Shown: positions 56,078-63,268 of the stretch, in pieces
How the letters are laid out: every line of letters starts with the position of its first letter
How positions within the stretch are numbered: position 1 is the stretch's first letter
Origin: Streptomyces yangpuensis
Lineage (GTDB): Bacteria > Actinomycetota > Actinomycetes > Streptomycetales > Streptomycetaceae
Direction of reading: 5' to 3'
Assembly (NCBI RefSeq): GCF_001005295.1
Contig: NZ_LBMK01000002.1
Location: 1,803,196 to 1,867,195 of the forward strand
Length of the DNA stretch: 64,000 bases
Notes under the pieces: model-generated
The model's database searches: none
Told to the model about the DNA's origin: nothing
The model's input: the letters and a program-made list of their open reading frames with translations, nothing else
Program-made: the position numbers and the translations under genes

Positions 56078-56731
56078 TCAGTGCCGACGCGGGCGTACCC
56101 GGACTCGGAGGGACGGACGGTGGGCGAGGGCGAGCCGGTCGAGTTCCTGCAGCAGCGAGGTGCGCACATCGGCCCGGACGTCCGCGGGGGCGCGGAACCG
56201 TACGTCCGCGCGCGCCGTGGCGTGCCTTCGGGAGAACCGGACCCTGGCAGCACTCACTCCCGGTACGCGCATCGCAGCATCACGCATCCGTAGTTCCGCG
56301 GCCTTGCGGTCCAGGACGGCGTGCATCTGCGCGTCGGGGGTCTTGAGAGGCAGGCGGTGGCGCAGGCCGGGGGTCAGCGCCAGGACGATGAGCCAGAGGC
56401 CCAGGGCGGCGAGGACGGCGCCGCCGGCCTGTATGGCGCTGTCGTCCAGCGGGCGGGAGGCCAGTTCGTCGGCCAGGTGCCTGCGCCAGGCTGCGGCCGA
56501 CTGACCGGCCCGCACCCTGATGACGTCGGCCAGAAGGGTGCCGGCCGCGGCCGCGACGGCCAGGGCCGTGAGCGCGGCGGGGATCCGGCGCTCGGACCAC
56601 GGGCGCCGGGAGATCGACTGCGGTCCGGTCGTCGGAGGCTGTTCGGTCAGCAGCCCCACCGTGCGAGAAGTGACACCGTCCACCGCTGGGAGTTGGTCCT
56701 TCTCCGCCGAAGGGCGGTGGTCGCGTTCCAT
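56078..56731 (-). CDS. DUF6286 membrane protein (AmaP-related)
   Basis: A 217-residue protein with two transmembrane helices (about residues 50-70, 'PAALTALAVAAAAGTLLADV', and about 100-120, 'AGGAVLAALGLWLIVLALTP'). The cytoplasmic domain 'GVSAARVRFSRRHATARADV' follows the same pattern as the neighbouring AmaP-like protein. It matches the Streptomyces DUF6286 family, always found with Asp23-like genes. ATG 56731 has AAGGAG at good spacing. Probably a second membrane anchor in the envelope-stress complex. Confidence 0.82.
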   Translation of the reverse strand: MERDHRPSAEKDQLPAVDGVTSRTVGLLTEQPPTTGPQSISRRPWSERRIPAALTALAVAAAAGTLLADVIRVRAGQSAAAWRRHLADELASRPLDDSAIQAGGAVLAALGLWLIVLALTPGLRHRLPLKTPDAQMHAVLDRKAAELRMRDAAMRVPGVSAARVRFSRRHATARADVRFRAPADVRADVRTSLLQELDRLALAHRPSLRVRVRPRRH

Positions 56732-56766
56732 GCCGGCTCTCCTTCCCAGGCCCGGGTGGCTGCGGC

Positions 56767-57171
56767 TCACCGCACGCGGCGGTGTCCCAGGCCGTCGGCG
56801 GCAGCGAGGTGCTCGATGGCGAGGGTGACTTCGGTGACGTGCATCCCCGTCAGCCGGGCCACCCGCTCCCTGACGTGGTGCTGTACGTGGCGGGCGGCGT
56901 CGGCCAGGTCGAGCGGGTAAGGCACATCCAAGGCCAGCCGCAGCCGCGCGGCGCCGCCGCCCGTGGTGGCCGAAGCGTGCGGTGACGTCAGTGCCGCCAG
57001 AGCGGCGGGGGCTGCCGGGAGGGTGGCCAGTGCCTCCTGTGCGGCGCGGGCCGCGATGCGGGCGACGACCTTGTCCGGTATGACCGTGGCCCCGCGTTGG
57101 GCCGCCAGCAGCACCGGGCGGGCTGAGCCGGCCGGGCCTTGACGGAGGGCAGCTGCAGTGTGCGAGGTCAT
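56767..57171 (-). CDS. Asp23/Gls24-like protein
   Basis: A 134-residue protein whose C-terminal half has the Asp23-type alternating strand/helix pattern: 'ARLRLALDVPYPLDLADAAR' then 'VRERVARLTGMHVTEVTLAI'. The N-terminal half is Ala-rich with 'VIPDKVVARIAARAAQEALA', a helix also typical of the family. Its start overlaps the stop of the small membrane protein gene (ATGA), so it is tightly co-translated. Role: peripheral envelope-stress scaffold. Confidence 0.82.
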   Translation of the reverse strand: MTSHTAAALRQGPAGSARPVLLAAQRGATVIPDKVVARIAARAAQEALATLPAAPAALAALTSPHASATTGGGAARLRLALDVPYPLDLADAARHVQHHVRERVARLTGMHVTEVTLAIEHLAAADGLGHRRVR

Positions 57172-57347
57172 TGCCGGTTCCGCGAACGCGTGAAGTCGGA
57201 CAGCTCCAGGTCGCCCTGCAGCATACGGCCGAGGATCAGGCCCACCAGGCCCAGGAACGCCACGAGCAGGAACGCCCAGAAGCCGCCGAAGAATGCGGCG
57301 AACCCCAGGGCCATTCCAGCCAGCAGGCCCGTGGTTGCTGCGCTCAT
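57168..57347 (-). CDS. Small two-helix membrane protein of the Asp23 cluster
   Basis: A 59-residue protein made almost entirely of two hydrophobic helices (LLAGMALGFAAFFGGFWAFL, then 'LVAFLGLVGLILGRML') with a polar tail. DUF2273-like small membrane proteins occupy this place in other Asp23/AmaP operons. ATG 57347 is preceded by AGGTGAG; GTG 57356 is the alternative. It overlaps the next gene. Confidence 0.78.
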   Translation of the reverse strand: MSAATTGLLAGMALGFAAFFGGFWAFLLVAFLGLVGLILGRMLQGDLELSDFTRSRNRQ

Positions 57348-57386
57348 TTCACTCACCTGAATTTCCGTCGGTTGGCGTGGAGGGGG

Positions 57387-57869
57387 TCACTGCACGCGTC
57401 CTGCGTCTTCGTCGTTGTCGTCTTCCTCGTCGGGCAGGTGGACGTCGTCGACGGCGATGTTGACCTCGACGACCTCCAGGCCGGTCATGCCTTCCACGGC
57501 TGTGATGACGCTGGTGCGGACGTCGGCGGAGATGTCCACGATGGGGACGCCGTACTCCACGACGACGTCGAGGTCGACGGCGGCCTGGCGTTCGCCCACC
57601 TCGACCTTCACCCCGCGGGAGACGTTGGGGCGGCCGCCGGAGACCTTGTCGGTCACCGCGCCGAGCGTGCGGGCCATGCCGCCGCCGAGGCTGTGGATGC
57701 CCGGTACCTCACGGGTGGCCATGCCGGCGATCTTCTCGACCACACTGTCCGCGATGGTCGTACGGCCCCGCGTCTCGGGCGCCGTGCCGGGGCCGGTCCG
57801 GCCGGTGAGGGTCCTGCCCACCGTCGGTGAGTCGCTCCCGCCCGAAGCGGGGCTGCTGATGTCCGACAT
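57387..57869 (-). CDS. Asp23/Gls24 family envelope stress protein
   Basis: A 160-residue protein and the best-conserved Asp23 member here. 'TTIADSVVEKIAGMATREVP' is followed by 'GVKVEVGERQAAVDLDVVVE', 'YGVPIVDISADVRTSVITAV' and 'TGLEVVEVNIAVDDV', then an acidic tail. Asp23 coats the cytoplasmic face of the membrane in other Gram-positives and supports envelope homeostasis. ATG 57869 follows GGGAGG. First gene of the minus-strand operon, divergent from the ECF sigma gene with a 159-bp shared control region. Confidence 0.92.
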   Translation of the reverse strand: MSDISSPASGGSDSPTVGRTLTGRTGPGTAPETRGRTTIADSVVEKIAGMATREVPGIHSLGGGMARTLGAVTDKVSGGRPNVSRGVKVEVGERQAAVDLDVVVEYGVPIVDISADVRTSVITAVEGMTGLEVVEVNIAVDDVHLPDEEDDNDEDAGRVQ

Positions 57870-58028
57870 TTGGACCTCCCCAGGGTGTCCGTCCGGGCGC
57901 CGGTGCGGCGCCCTCATCTGTTGGACACCCCGCGCGGGCATTCCTCACGCCGCCGGGCGCACCGGCCTACGCTTGAGGAGTACGTACGGAGGCGGCGGCA
58001 GGCGCCTCCGGCAGGAAGCGAGCGGCCG

Positions 58029-58679
58029 ATGCACAACCGGATGGGCACCTCGCCCCAGCCCGCCGTGGGCGTCCCCCCGCACCGCGCCCTGCCGCCGCTC
58101 CGCGGAGTCGACAACGTCGGCGTGGCGCAGGACACTGCCGGCTCACTGGACGACGGTCTGCTGGCGGTACGGGCCGCGGAAGGGGACGAGGACGCCTTCG
58201 CTGTCCTGGTCCGCCGGCACAGCAGCCGAATGCTCGCCCTCGCACAGCATCTGCTCGGCAGCCGCACAGACGCCGAGGACGCGGTCCAGGACGCCTTCCT
58301 CAGCGCGTGGAGACGCCTGCCGGAGTTCCAGCACACCGCGTCGTTCGGCACCTGGATGTACCGCATCGTGACGAACCGCTGCCTCAGCACCCTGCGCCGC
58401 CGTACACGTCCCCTCCCTCTGGACACCATCCCCGACCCCGCCACGGACCCGGACAGATCACCGCCCCACGTGGCCGAGATCGACGCGGCGACGGCCGCCC
58501 TGACGGCGGCCCTGCAAAAGCTGAGCCCCGAGCTTCGGGTGTGCTGGGTCCTGCGGGAACTGCACGGCCTGCACTACGAAGAGATCGCCCACGTGACGGG
58601 CAGCAGGGAACAGACCGTGCGCGGCAGGCTCTTTCGCGCGCGACGCGCTTTGACGGAGGCGATGCGTCCATGGCGCTAG
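58029..58679 (+). CDS. ECF-type RNA polymerase sigma factor
   Basis: A 216-residue sigma-70-family ECF factor. Region 2 lies at about 55-115 ('DEDAFAVLVRRHSSRMLALA', 'DAEDAVQDAFLSAWRRL') and region 4 at about 155-210 ('LSPELRVCWVLRELHGLHYE', 'GSREQTVRGRLFRARRALTE'). A 40-residue Pro-rich N-terminal extension precedes region 2. The gene is divergent from the Asp23 operon, and its last 10 bp overlap the Asp23-like gene with a zinc anti-sigma motif. It likely drives both arms of this cluster in response to envelope stress. Confidence 0.93.
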   Translation: MHNRMGTSPQPAVGVPPHRALPPLRGVDNVGVAQDTAGSLDDGLLAVRAAEGDEDAFAVLVRRHSSRMLALAQHLLGSRTDAEDAVQDAFLSAWRRLPEFQHTASFGTWMYRIVTNRCLSTLRRRTRPLPLDTIPDPATDPDRSPPHVAEIDAATAALTAALQKLSPELRVCWVLRELHGLHYEEIAHVTGSREQTVRGRLFRARRALTEAMRPWR

Positions 58680-59350
58680 ACGAACCGCCCCCGGCCTCGG
58701 ACGACGAGTCCATGACCAGCGGCGCCGTGCCGGCCGGAACACCTCTGCCTGCCGAAGCCGAGCTGCTGGCGGGTGCGGAGCGTCTACCCTGCGGGCGTCC
58801 GCTCGGCCGTGCCTGGCAACAGGCACGCGACGCGGGCCGAGCGCCGGATCCGCACAGCAGCCACTGCCCCCACTGCCGCGGGGCCATCGAAGGGCTCACG
58901 GCCCTGGACCGGGCCACCCGGGCCCTGCGCGGCGAGGAACAGCCCGACGGCCACCGCCTCGCCACCCGCATCATCAACGCGGTACGGACCGAAGTACGAC
59001 TGGGTCCCATGCTGTTCCTCGACGACCCCGACCATGACCTGCGCATCGCGGAGAGCGCCGCCGCGAAAGTGCTGCGCCGGGCCGCCGACACCGTTCCCGG
59101 CATCCGCGCCGCCAGCTGCCGCATCATCGCCTCGGAGAGCGGCGACGCCACGCACGTCGTCACCATCACGGTGGCGGCAACCCTCGACCGGCCGCTGCGC
59201 GGACGAGCCGAGGCACTGCGCGGAGCCGTGCTGCACAGTGCTGAGCACGTCCTCGGCCTGGCCGTCACCGCCGTCAACGTGGAAATCAACGCCGTGCTGG
59301 ACCTCTCGCCCGTGCCGAGCGACGACCGCTTTGAGCTGAGGGACCGATGA
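58670..59350 (+). CDS. Asp23-like protein with N-terminal H-x3-C-x2-C motif, putative anti-sigma factor
   Basis: A 226-residue protein. Residues 62-69 read HSSHCPHC, giving H62-x3-C66-x2-C69, the signature of zinc-binding anti-sigma (ZAS) factors, within a short helical context ('LGRAWQQARDAG' before, 'RGAIEGLTALDRATRAL' after). Residues about 120-215 form an Asp23-like domain ('ATHVVTITVAATLDRPLRGR', 'HVLGLAVTAVNVEINAVLDL'). It overlaps the ECF sigma gene by 10 bp, the usual place for its anti-sigma partner. The fusion suggests that Asp23 assembly or redox state controls the sigma factor; this is inference. Confidence 0.82.
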   Translation: MALDEPPPASDDESMTSGAVPAGTPLPAEAELLAGAERLPCGRPLGRAWQQARDAGRAPDPHSSHCPHCRGAIEGLTALDRATRALRGEEQPDGHRLATRIINAVRTEVRLGPMLFLDDPDHDLRIAESAAAKVLRRAADTVPGIRAASCRIIASESGDATHVVTITVAATLDRPLRGRAEALRGAVLHSAEHVLGLAVTAVNVEINAVLDLSPVPSDDRFELRDR

Positions 59351-59739
59351 CCACCGCCGAGCGGGAGGCTGTCCACCGGACCGCGGCGCGAGCCGCCCTC
59401 GGCGTTCCCGGTGTGGTCGCACTCCAGCCGGCACTCGCCGAACGGCTGGCGCTGGCAGCCTCCCGCGTGGTCGAAGCCGTCGGAGCGGGGGCCGCCATAG
59501 CCCCCGTGGGGGCCGGCGTCCGCTGCGAAATCGCCCCGGACGGCGTGTGGCACCTGGAGGTGCGCTGCATCCTCGACGAGGACCACCGTGTCGTCGACGT
59601 GGCCCGACGGGTCCGCTCAGACGTCGGGGCGGCGGTCGACACCTGCCTGGTCCAGCACGATGCAGCACCGCCACTCACCGTCAGGGTCGTCGTGAGCGTC
59701 ACGCGCACCATCCGGCCCGCCGCCTGCGAAACGGCCTAG
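59347..59739 (+). CDS. Asp23/Gls24-like protein
   Basis: A 130-residue protein with a compact Asp23-type pattern: 'EREAVHRTAARAALGVPGVV', 'VRCEIAPDGVWHLEVRCILD', 'VDVARRVRSDVGAAVDTCLV' and 'LTVRVVVSVTRTI'. Its ATG overlaps the upstream stop (ATGA), so sigma factor, anti-sigma-like protein and this Asp23 paralogue are co-translated. It ends overlapping a convergent small gene by 4 bp. Confidence 0.85.
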   Translation: MTTAEREAVHRTAARAALGVPGVVALQPALAERLALAASRVVEAVGAGAAIAPVGAGVRCEIAPDGVWHLEVRCILDEDHRVVDVARRVRSDVGAAVDTCLVQHDAAPPLTVRVVVSVTRTIRPAACETA

Positions 59740-59966
59740 CTGTCTGCCCGGACTCTCCGCGAGCCGGTCCGGCGTACTGACCGGTCAAAGCGATCATCCA
59801 CCGGTTCCGGCGTAGGCACCGGGAGCAGGCCGAGTATGTCCAGCAGCCGCGCCAAGTCCTGAGGATCGGTGGCGCGGGCGGCCACGGCCCGGCGGGCAGC
59901 CGCGCGGCCTGTCGGCGCGCAAAGCGCCAGCAAGGACGGATCGTCACAGCCGAAGGGGTCTTTCAC
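59736..59966 (-). CDS. Small hypothetical protein
   Basis: A 76-residue protein from GTG 59966 starting 'VKDPFGCDDPSLLALCAPTG', then 'AVAARATDPQDLARLLDILG' and a basic tail. Similar short proteins with the 'DPFGCDD' start occur in Streptomyces, to my recollection, without known function. The frame opens further upstream, but the added residues are low-complexity. Its stop overlaps the Asp23-like gene stop region by 4 bp (convergent). Confidence 0.6.
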   Translation of the reverse strand: MKDPFGCDDPSLLALCAPTGRAAARRAVAARATDPQDLARLLDILGLLPVPTPEPVDDRFDRSVRRTGSRRVRADS

Positions 59967-60291
59967 CTGACCGATCTCAGCACGGACACCGCAGCAGCGC
60001 ACGCGGACGCGTCCGGTTCGCCGTGCGAAGTCGCGGTCCGGGGAGCTGCCGTACTGCGGGGTGGGGCCCGCGGCCGGGACGTCGCAGACGCTGATGAGGA
60101 GGGCCGGGCCGCGACGCGGCGGCATCCGCCCGCGTGGCCGGATCTTCCTCGCCACGGCTGCGCTCACCATCGACGGTGCGTGTGCCTGCGGGTGGCGGCC
60201 CGTCGCCGGGACAGACCCGCCTGTGAGGCGGCCCGGCCCGGCTCTCGCAGGGGTGGTGCATGAGACTCCCGTGAGAGGAAAGCCGCCCGGT
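59967..60291. other. 325-bp divergent spacer
   Basis: No gene is supported. The BrkB frame is open through it, but residues encoded before ATG 60292 are Arg/Gly/Pro-rich and unlike the family. It presumably contains the promoters of the small hypothetical gene (left) and the YihY/BrkB gene (right). GAGAGGAAAG before 60292 is the likely ribosome binding site, at slightly long spacing. Confidence 0.5.
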
Positions 60292-61329
60292 ATGAAACGG
60301 ACAACGAACCCCCAGCACGAAGCCCGCGAGCCCACCACGGCCGGGCCTGACGACGTGGGCCCCGACCAGCAGGTCGAGGAGCGGGCCCCGGACCAGCTCT
60401 CGCAGATGCCCAAGCGGTCGTGGAAGGCGGTGCTGCGCGGCACGCTGAAGGAGTTCCAGGACGACGAACTCGCCGACCGAGCCGCAGCGCTCACCTACTA
60501 CGGTGTGCTGGCCCTCTTCCCGGCGCTGCTGGTGCTGGTCTCCCTGCTCGGTATCGCTGGAGAGTCGGTGACCGCGCAGGTCCTGGACAACCTGCAGAAG
60601 CTGACCCCCGGCTCGGCGCGCGACGTGATCACCGATGCGGTCCGGCAGCTCCAGGGCAACGCCGGCATCGGATCCCTCGTGGCGCTCGTCGGCCTGGCCG
60701 TCGCCGTCTGGTCGGCTTCCGGGTACGTCGCCGCGTTCATCCGGACCTCGAACGCCGTCTATGACATTCCGGAGGGCCGCCCGGCGTGGAAGGTCCTGCC
60801 GCTGCGTCTGGCGCTGACGATCACGCTGATGGTCCTGGCCGTGGTCAGCGCCCTGATCGTGGTGTTCACCGGCGGTCTCGCCCGGCAGGCGGGTGCCGCT
60901 CTCGGGGTCGGCGACACGGCGATGACGGTGTGGTCGATCGCGAAGTGGCCGGTCCTGGTGCTGCTCGTCACCATCATGATTGCGATCTTGTACTGGGCGG
61001 CACCGAACGCCAGGGGCCGCGGATTCAAGTGGATCACGCCCGGGAGTTTCCTGGCCCTGGTGATCTGGATGATTGCCTCGGCGGGCTTCGCCTTCTACGT
61101 GGCGAACTTCGGCTCGTACAACAAGACGTACGGCACGCTCGCCGGCGTCATCGTGTTCCTGATCTGGCTGTGGATCACCAACCTGGCCATCCTCCTCGGC
61201 CTGGAGTTCGACGCCGAGATGGTCCGCCAGCGCGCCATCGCCGGCGGCCACCCCGAGGACGAGGAGCCCTACGTCGAGCCCCGGGACACCCGGAAGTGGA
61301 GCGACGAGGACCGCCGGCGGCTGGGCTGA
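60292..61329 (+). CDS. YihY/BrkB family inner-membrane protein
   Basis: A 345-residue protein with six transmembrane helices and the family signature 'DELADRAAALTYYGVLALFP' at the first helix, 'GYVAAFIRTSNAVYDIPEGR' in the middle and 'YNKTYGTLAGVIVFLIWLWI' near the end, followed by an acidic tail ('PEDEEPYVEPRDTRKWSDED'). The family was once called ribonuclease BN in error; its real role, possibly transport or envelope function, is unsettled. A 50-residue polar N-terminal tail precedes the core. Confidence 0.93.
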   Translation: MKRTTNPQHEAREPTTAGPDDVGPDQQVEERAPDQLSQMPKRSWKAVLRGTLKEFQDDELADRAAALTYYGVLALFPALLVLVSLLGIAGESVTAQVLDNLQKLTPGSARDVITDAVRQLQGNAGIGSLVALVGLAVAVWSASGYVAAFIRTSNAVYDIPEGRPAWKVLPLRLALTITLMVLAVVSALIVVFTGGLARQAGAALGVGDTAMTVWSIAKWPVLVLLVTIMIAILYWAAPNARGRGFKWITPGSFLALVIWMIASAGFAFYVANFGSYNKTYGTLAGVIVFLIWLWITNLAILLGLEFDAEMVRQRAIAGGHPEDEEPYVEPRDTRKWSDEDRRRLG

Positions 61330-61531
61330 GACCCGTCCGACGAGCACCGGACCTGGCAGGAAGTCCTGGTCGCCGCAGCCCCGCAGGGGGCGGTGTTCGC
61401 CGTCGTCAAGGCTGTTGTCGGACCGTGCGGGAGCAGTCGCCACCCGGCGCCTCACCGGTACCTGGCCCGGTTGAGCCCTCAGCGGGGTCGGCGCCGGTCC
61501 GTTTCCGCATCCCGGTACCCGTGAGGACGGT

Positions 61532-61825
61532 TCAGGTCAGGCTCCAGGACCAGGTGCCGTCCGCGGCGACGAGGCAGGCGAGGACGAGTACGTCGGTCAG
61601 TCCCAGGGCGATGGCCAGTTGAGCCCGGCTCGGCCGGGTGGTGCGGCGGTGGAGGGCGAGCGCGCCGAGGACCACGGCGACGGGACCGAGCAGCAGGTTC
61701 ATCACGAGCAGTCCCACCAGGCCGAGGACGAACGCGGTGACGGCCATCGCATCGGCGTCGCGGGTGGAGGTACGGACACGGACACGGGCGCGGGCGGCGT
61801 TGCGCGGTTCGGTGTGCGGGCTCAT
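61532..61825 (-). CDS. DUF4190-like small membrane protein
   Basis: A 97-residue protein. A basic N-terminal tail is followed by two helices, 'AVTAFVLGLVGLLVMNLLLG' and 'LAIALGLTDVLVLACLVAAD', separated by 'LGALALHRRTTRPSRAQL'. This pattern fits DUF4190-type proteins. Start ATG 61825 overlaps the upstream small gene's stop (ATGA), so the two are co-translated. Confidence 0.78.
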   Translation of the reverse strand: MSPHTEPRNAARARVRVRTSTRDADAMAVTAFVLGLVGLLVMNLLLGPVAVVLGALALHRRTTRPSRAQLAIALGLTDVLVLACLVAADGTWSWSLT

Positions 61826-62013
61826 CGCAGGCCTCCGCGGTCGTGGTGGAGGCGGGCGGCCCGCTGCCGGCCCGACTGCCGTTCGCGCGCGGCGAAGAGG
61901 CTCAGCCACAGGGCGATGGCGAGACCGGCTGCCGCGCTGACGGGCACGGGGAGGTGGGCCACGGCGCCCAGGAGGACGCCGAGCACCAGCAGAGCGGCTA
62001 CGAGGAAGAGCAT
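61822..62013 (-). CDS. Small single/double-pass membrane protein
   Basis: A 63-residue protein: hydrophobic N-terminus 'MLFLVAALLVLGVLLGAVAH', second hydrophobic stretch 'VSAAAGLAIALWLSLFAARE' and a basic tail. ATG 62013 is preceded by AAGGA. Family unrecognised. First gene of a two-gene unit, divergent from the TetR-family gene. Confidence 0.75.
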   Translation of the reverse strand: MLFLVAALLVLGVLLGAVAHLPVPVSAAAGLAIALWLSLFAARERQSGRQRAARLHHDRGGLR

Positions 62014-62031
62014 GGGATGTCCTTCCAAATC

Positions 62032-62055
62032 GGTAACAGTTGTTCACTGATTACC
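62032..62055. promoter_or_regulatory. Possible TetR operator in a divergent promoter
   Basis: GGTAACAGTTGTTCACTGATTACC: the outer five bases on each side are perfectly complementary (GGTAA/TTACC), and inner AGT/ACT blocks are complementary with a one-base offset. It is AT-rich relative to the surroundings and centred between the divergent membrane-protein and TetR genes. Assigned by eye only. Confidence 0.35.
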
Positions 62056-62113
62056 CGGTTCAGTTCGGGTCCATGCTGGCGGCGCGCGAGTGTGACGCGG
62101 TTGACTGCCCGTC

Positions 62114-62749
62114 ATGAGTGCTTCCCCCGGGGTCCGCGAGACCCAGCGCCGCCGCACCCGCCGTGTCCTGCTCGACGCGGCCCTGTCGGTGCTGGAGGAG
62201 CGCAGTCTGGGGAGCCTCGGGCTCAGAGAGGTCACCCGGGCCGCGGGTGTCTCTCCCACCGCCTTCTACCGGCACTTCCGGGACATGGACGAGCTGGGGA
62301 CGGCGCTGGTCGAGGAGGCGCTGGCCAGTCTGCACGTGACGGTGCGGGACATCCTCGCCGCGACCGGTGACCCCGAGCGCCGCGGAGAGGCCGCGGTGCA
62401 CCTGGTCGCCGAGCTGGTGCGCTCGCGGCCGGCTCACGTCCGCTTCCTGGTCCGCGAACGCCACGGCGGGGTCGCGGCGGTGCGGGATGCCATCGCCGGG
62501 CAACTGGACGTGTTCGCCGAGGAGATAGAGGCGGTCCTCGGAGCGGATCCCCTCAGCGCGGGGTGGCCCCGGCCGGACGTGACGATGCTGTCGAGACTCC
62601 TGGTGGACCACATGTTCATGACGGCCTCGGCGTTCCTCGCCGCCTCGATGCGGGGGGATGTGCGGGGTGACGACTGGGCGGCCGCCACCCGCACCGCGCT
62701 GGGCCAGCTCCGTCTGATCCACCTCGGCCGGCTGCACTGGCCGGGGTGA
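62114..62749 (+). CDS. TetR-family regulator, FabR-like
   Basis: A 211-residue repressor. The HTH (about 10-55: 'RRRTRRVLLDAALSVLEERS', 'VTRAAGVSPTAFYRHFRDMD') and C-terminal ligand domain ('PAHVRFLVRERHGGVAAVRD') resemble the FabR/TetR_C_33 group that senses fatty-acyl compounds. It is divergent from two small membrane protein genes and may control them, itself, or distant lipid genes. The ATG at 62114 lacks a strong ribosome binding site. Confidence 0.9.
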   Translation: MSASPGVRETQRRRTRRVLLDAALSVLEERSLGSLGLREVTRAAGVSPTAFYRHFRDMDELGTALVEEALASLHVTVRDILAATGDPERRGEAAVHLVAELVRSRPAHVRFLVRERHGGVAAVRDAIAGQLDVFAEEIEAVLGADPLSAGWPRPDVTMLSRLLVDHMFMTASAFLAASMRGDVRGDDWAAATRTALGQLRLIHLGRLHWPG

Positions 62750-62858
62750 CCCGGGCGCGTCGCCCGGCGAAGGCATCGCCGCCGCGGTCCGCGAAGCGAA
62801 TGGTCCGCCCATTGCCGGGCACGTGCGTCCCAGGACCGTGCGCAGGGGAGGCGGGGGC

Positions 62859-63146
62859 GTGACCGGGAACGAACTGACGCCGCAAGAGACGGCGGCCTGG
62901 GACCAGTTGCTCGCCGACCTGAACGGCGACGGTGCCCCCACGCAGTCCCATGGGGCGAGATGGCGTGCGGCCGGGCGTCGGATCGGCATGACCACGCTGT
63001 TACTGGCCGCGCTCATCATGCTCCTGGCAGGGAGCTTCGCCGGCTCGGGGTTCCTGGCCTGGAGCGGGGTGATCGCGTGGACAAGTGCCGTCCTGATCAT
63101 CTCTCACCACCATGGCCACGGCCCCCGCCTGCCCATGGGCCGGTAA
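62859..63146 (+). CDS. Small DUF3040-like membrane protein
   Basis: A 95-residue protein from GTG 62859, preceded by a G-rich GGGGAGGCGGGGG tract. The N-terminal 'LTPQETAAWDQLLADL' resembles the short helix starting DUF3040 proteins, followed by two transmembrane helices (about 43-60 and 64-82, 'TTLLLAALIMLLAGSFAGSG', 'FLAWSGVIAWTSAVLIISHH') and a His-rich end. Function unknown. Confidence 0.72.
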   Translation: MTGNELTPQETAAWDQLLADLNGDGAPTQSHGARWRAAGRRIGMTTLLLAALIMLLAGSFAGSGFLAWSGVIAWTSAVLIISHHHGHGPRLPMGR

Positions 63147-63182
63147 CCACCACGGAGCCCGTCCCGTAGAGGCGGGCGACGG

Positions 63183-63231
63183 ACGGCGGCGGCCGCGTGC
63201 CGTGCACGACGGCGGCGGCCGCGTGCCGTGC
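63183..63231. repeat. Tandem duplication with 26-bp period
   Basis: A 23-bp sequence (ACGGCGGCGGCCGCGTGCCG followed by TGC) occurs at 63183-63205 and again, identical, at 63209-63231, with ACG between. It lies in the short promoter region of the reductase gene and contains GC-rich self-complementary blocks. Confidence 0.9.
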
Positions 63232-63268
63232 GCGTGTGGAGAGGCCACCCGGGGGTACGTTGCGCCGC

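Noticed and set aside
60292..61329. Ribonuclease BN annotation for the YihY/BrkB protein
   Set aside because: The family's old RNase BN label was a misassignment; the protein is a six-helix membrane protein without RNase motifs.
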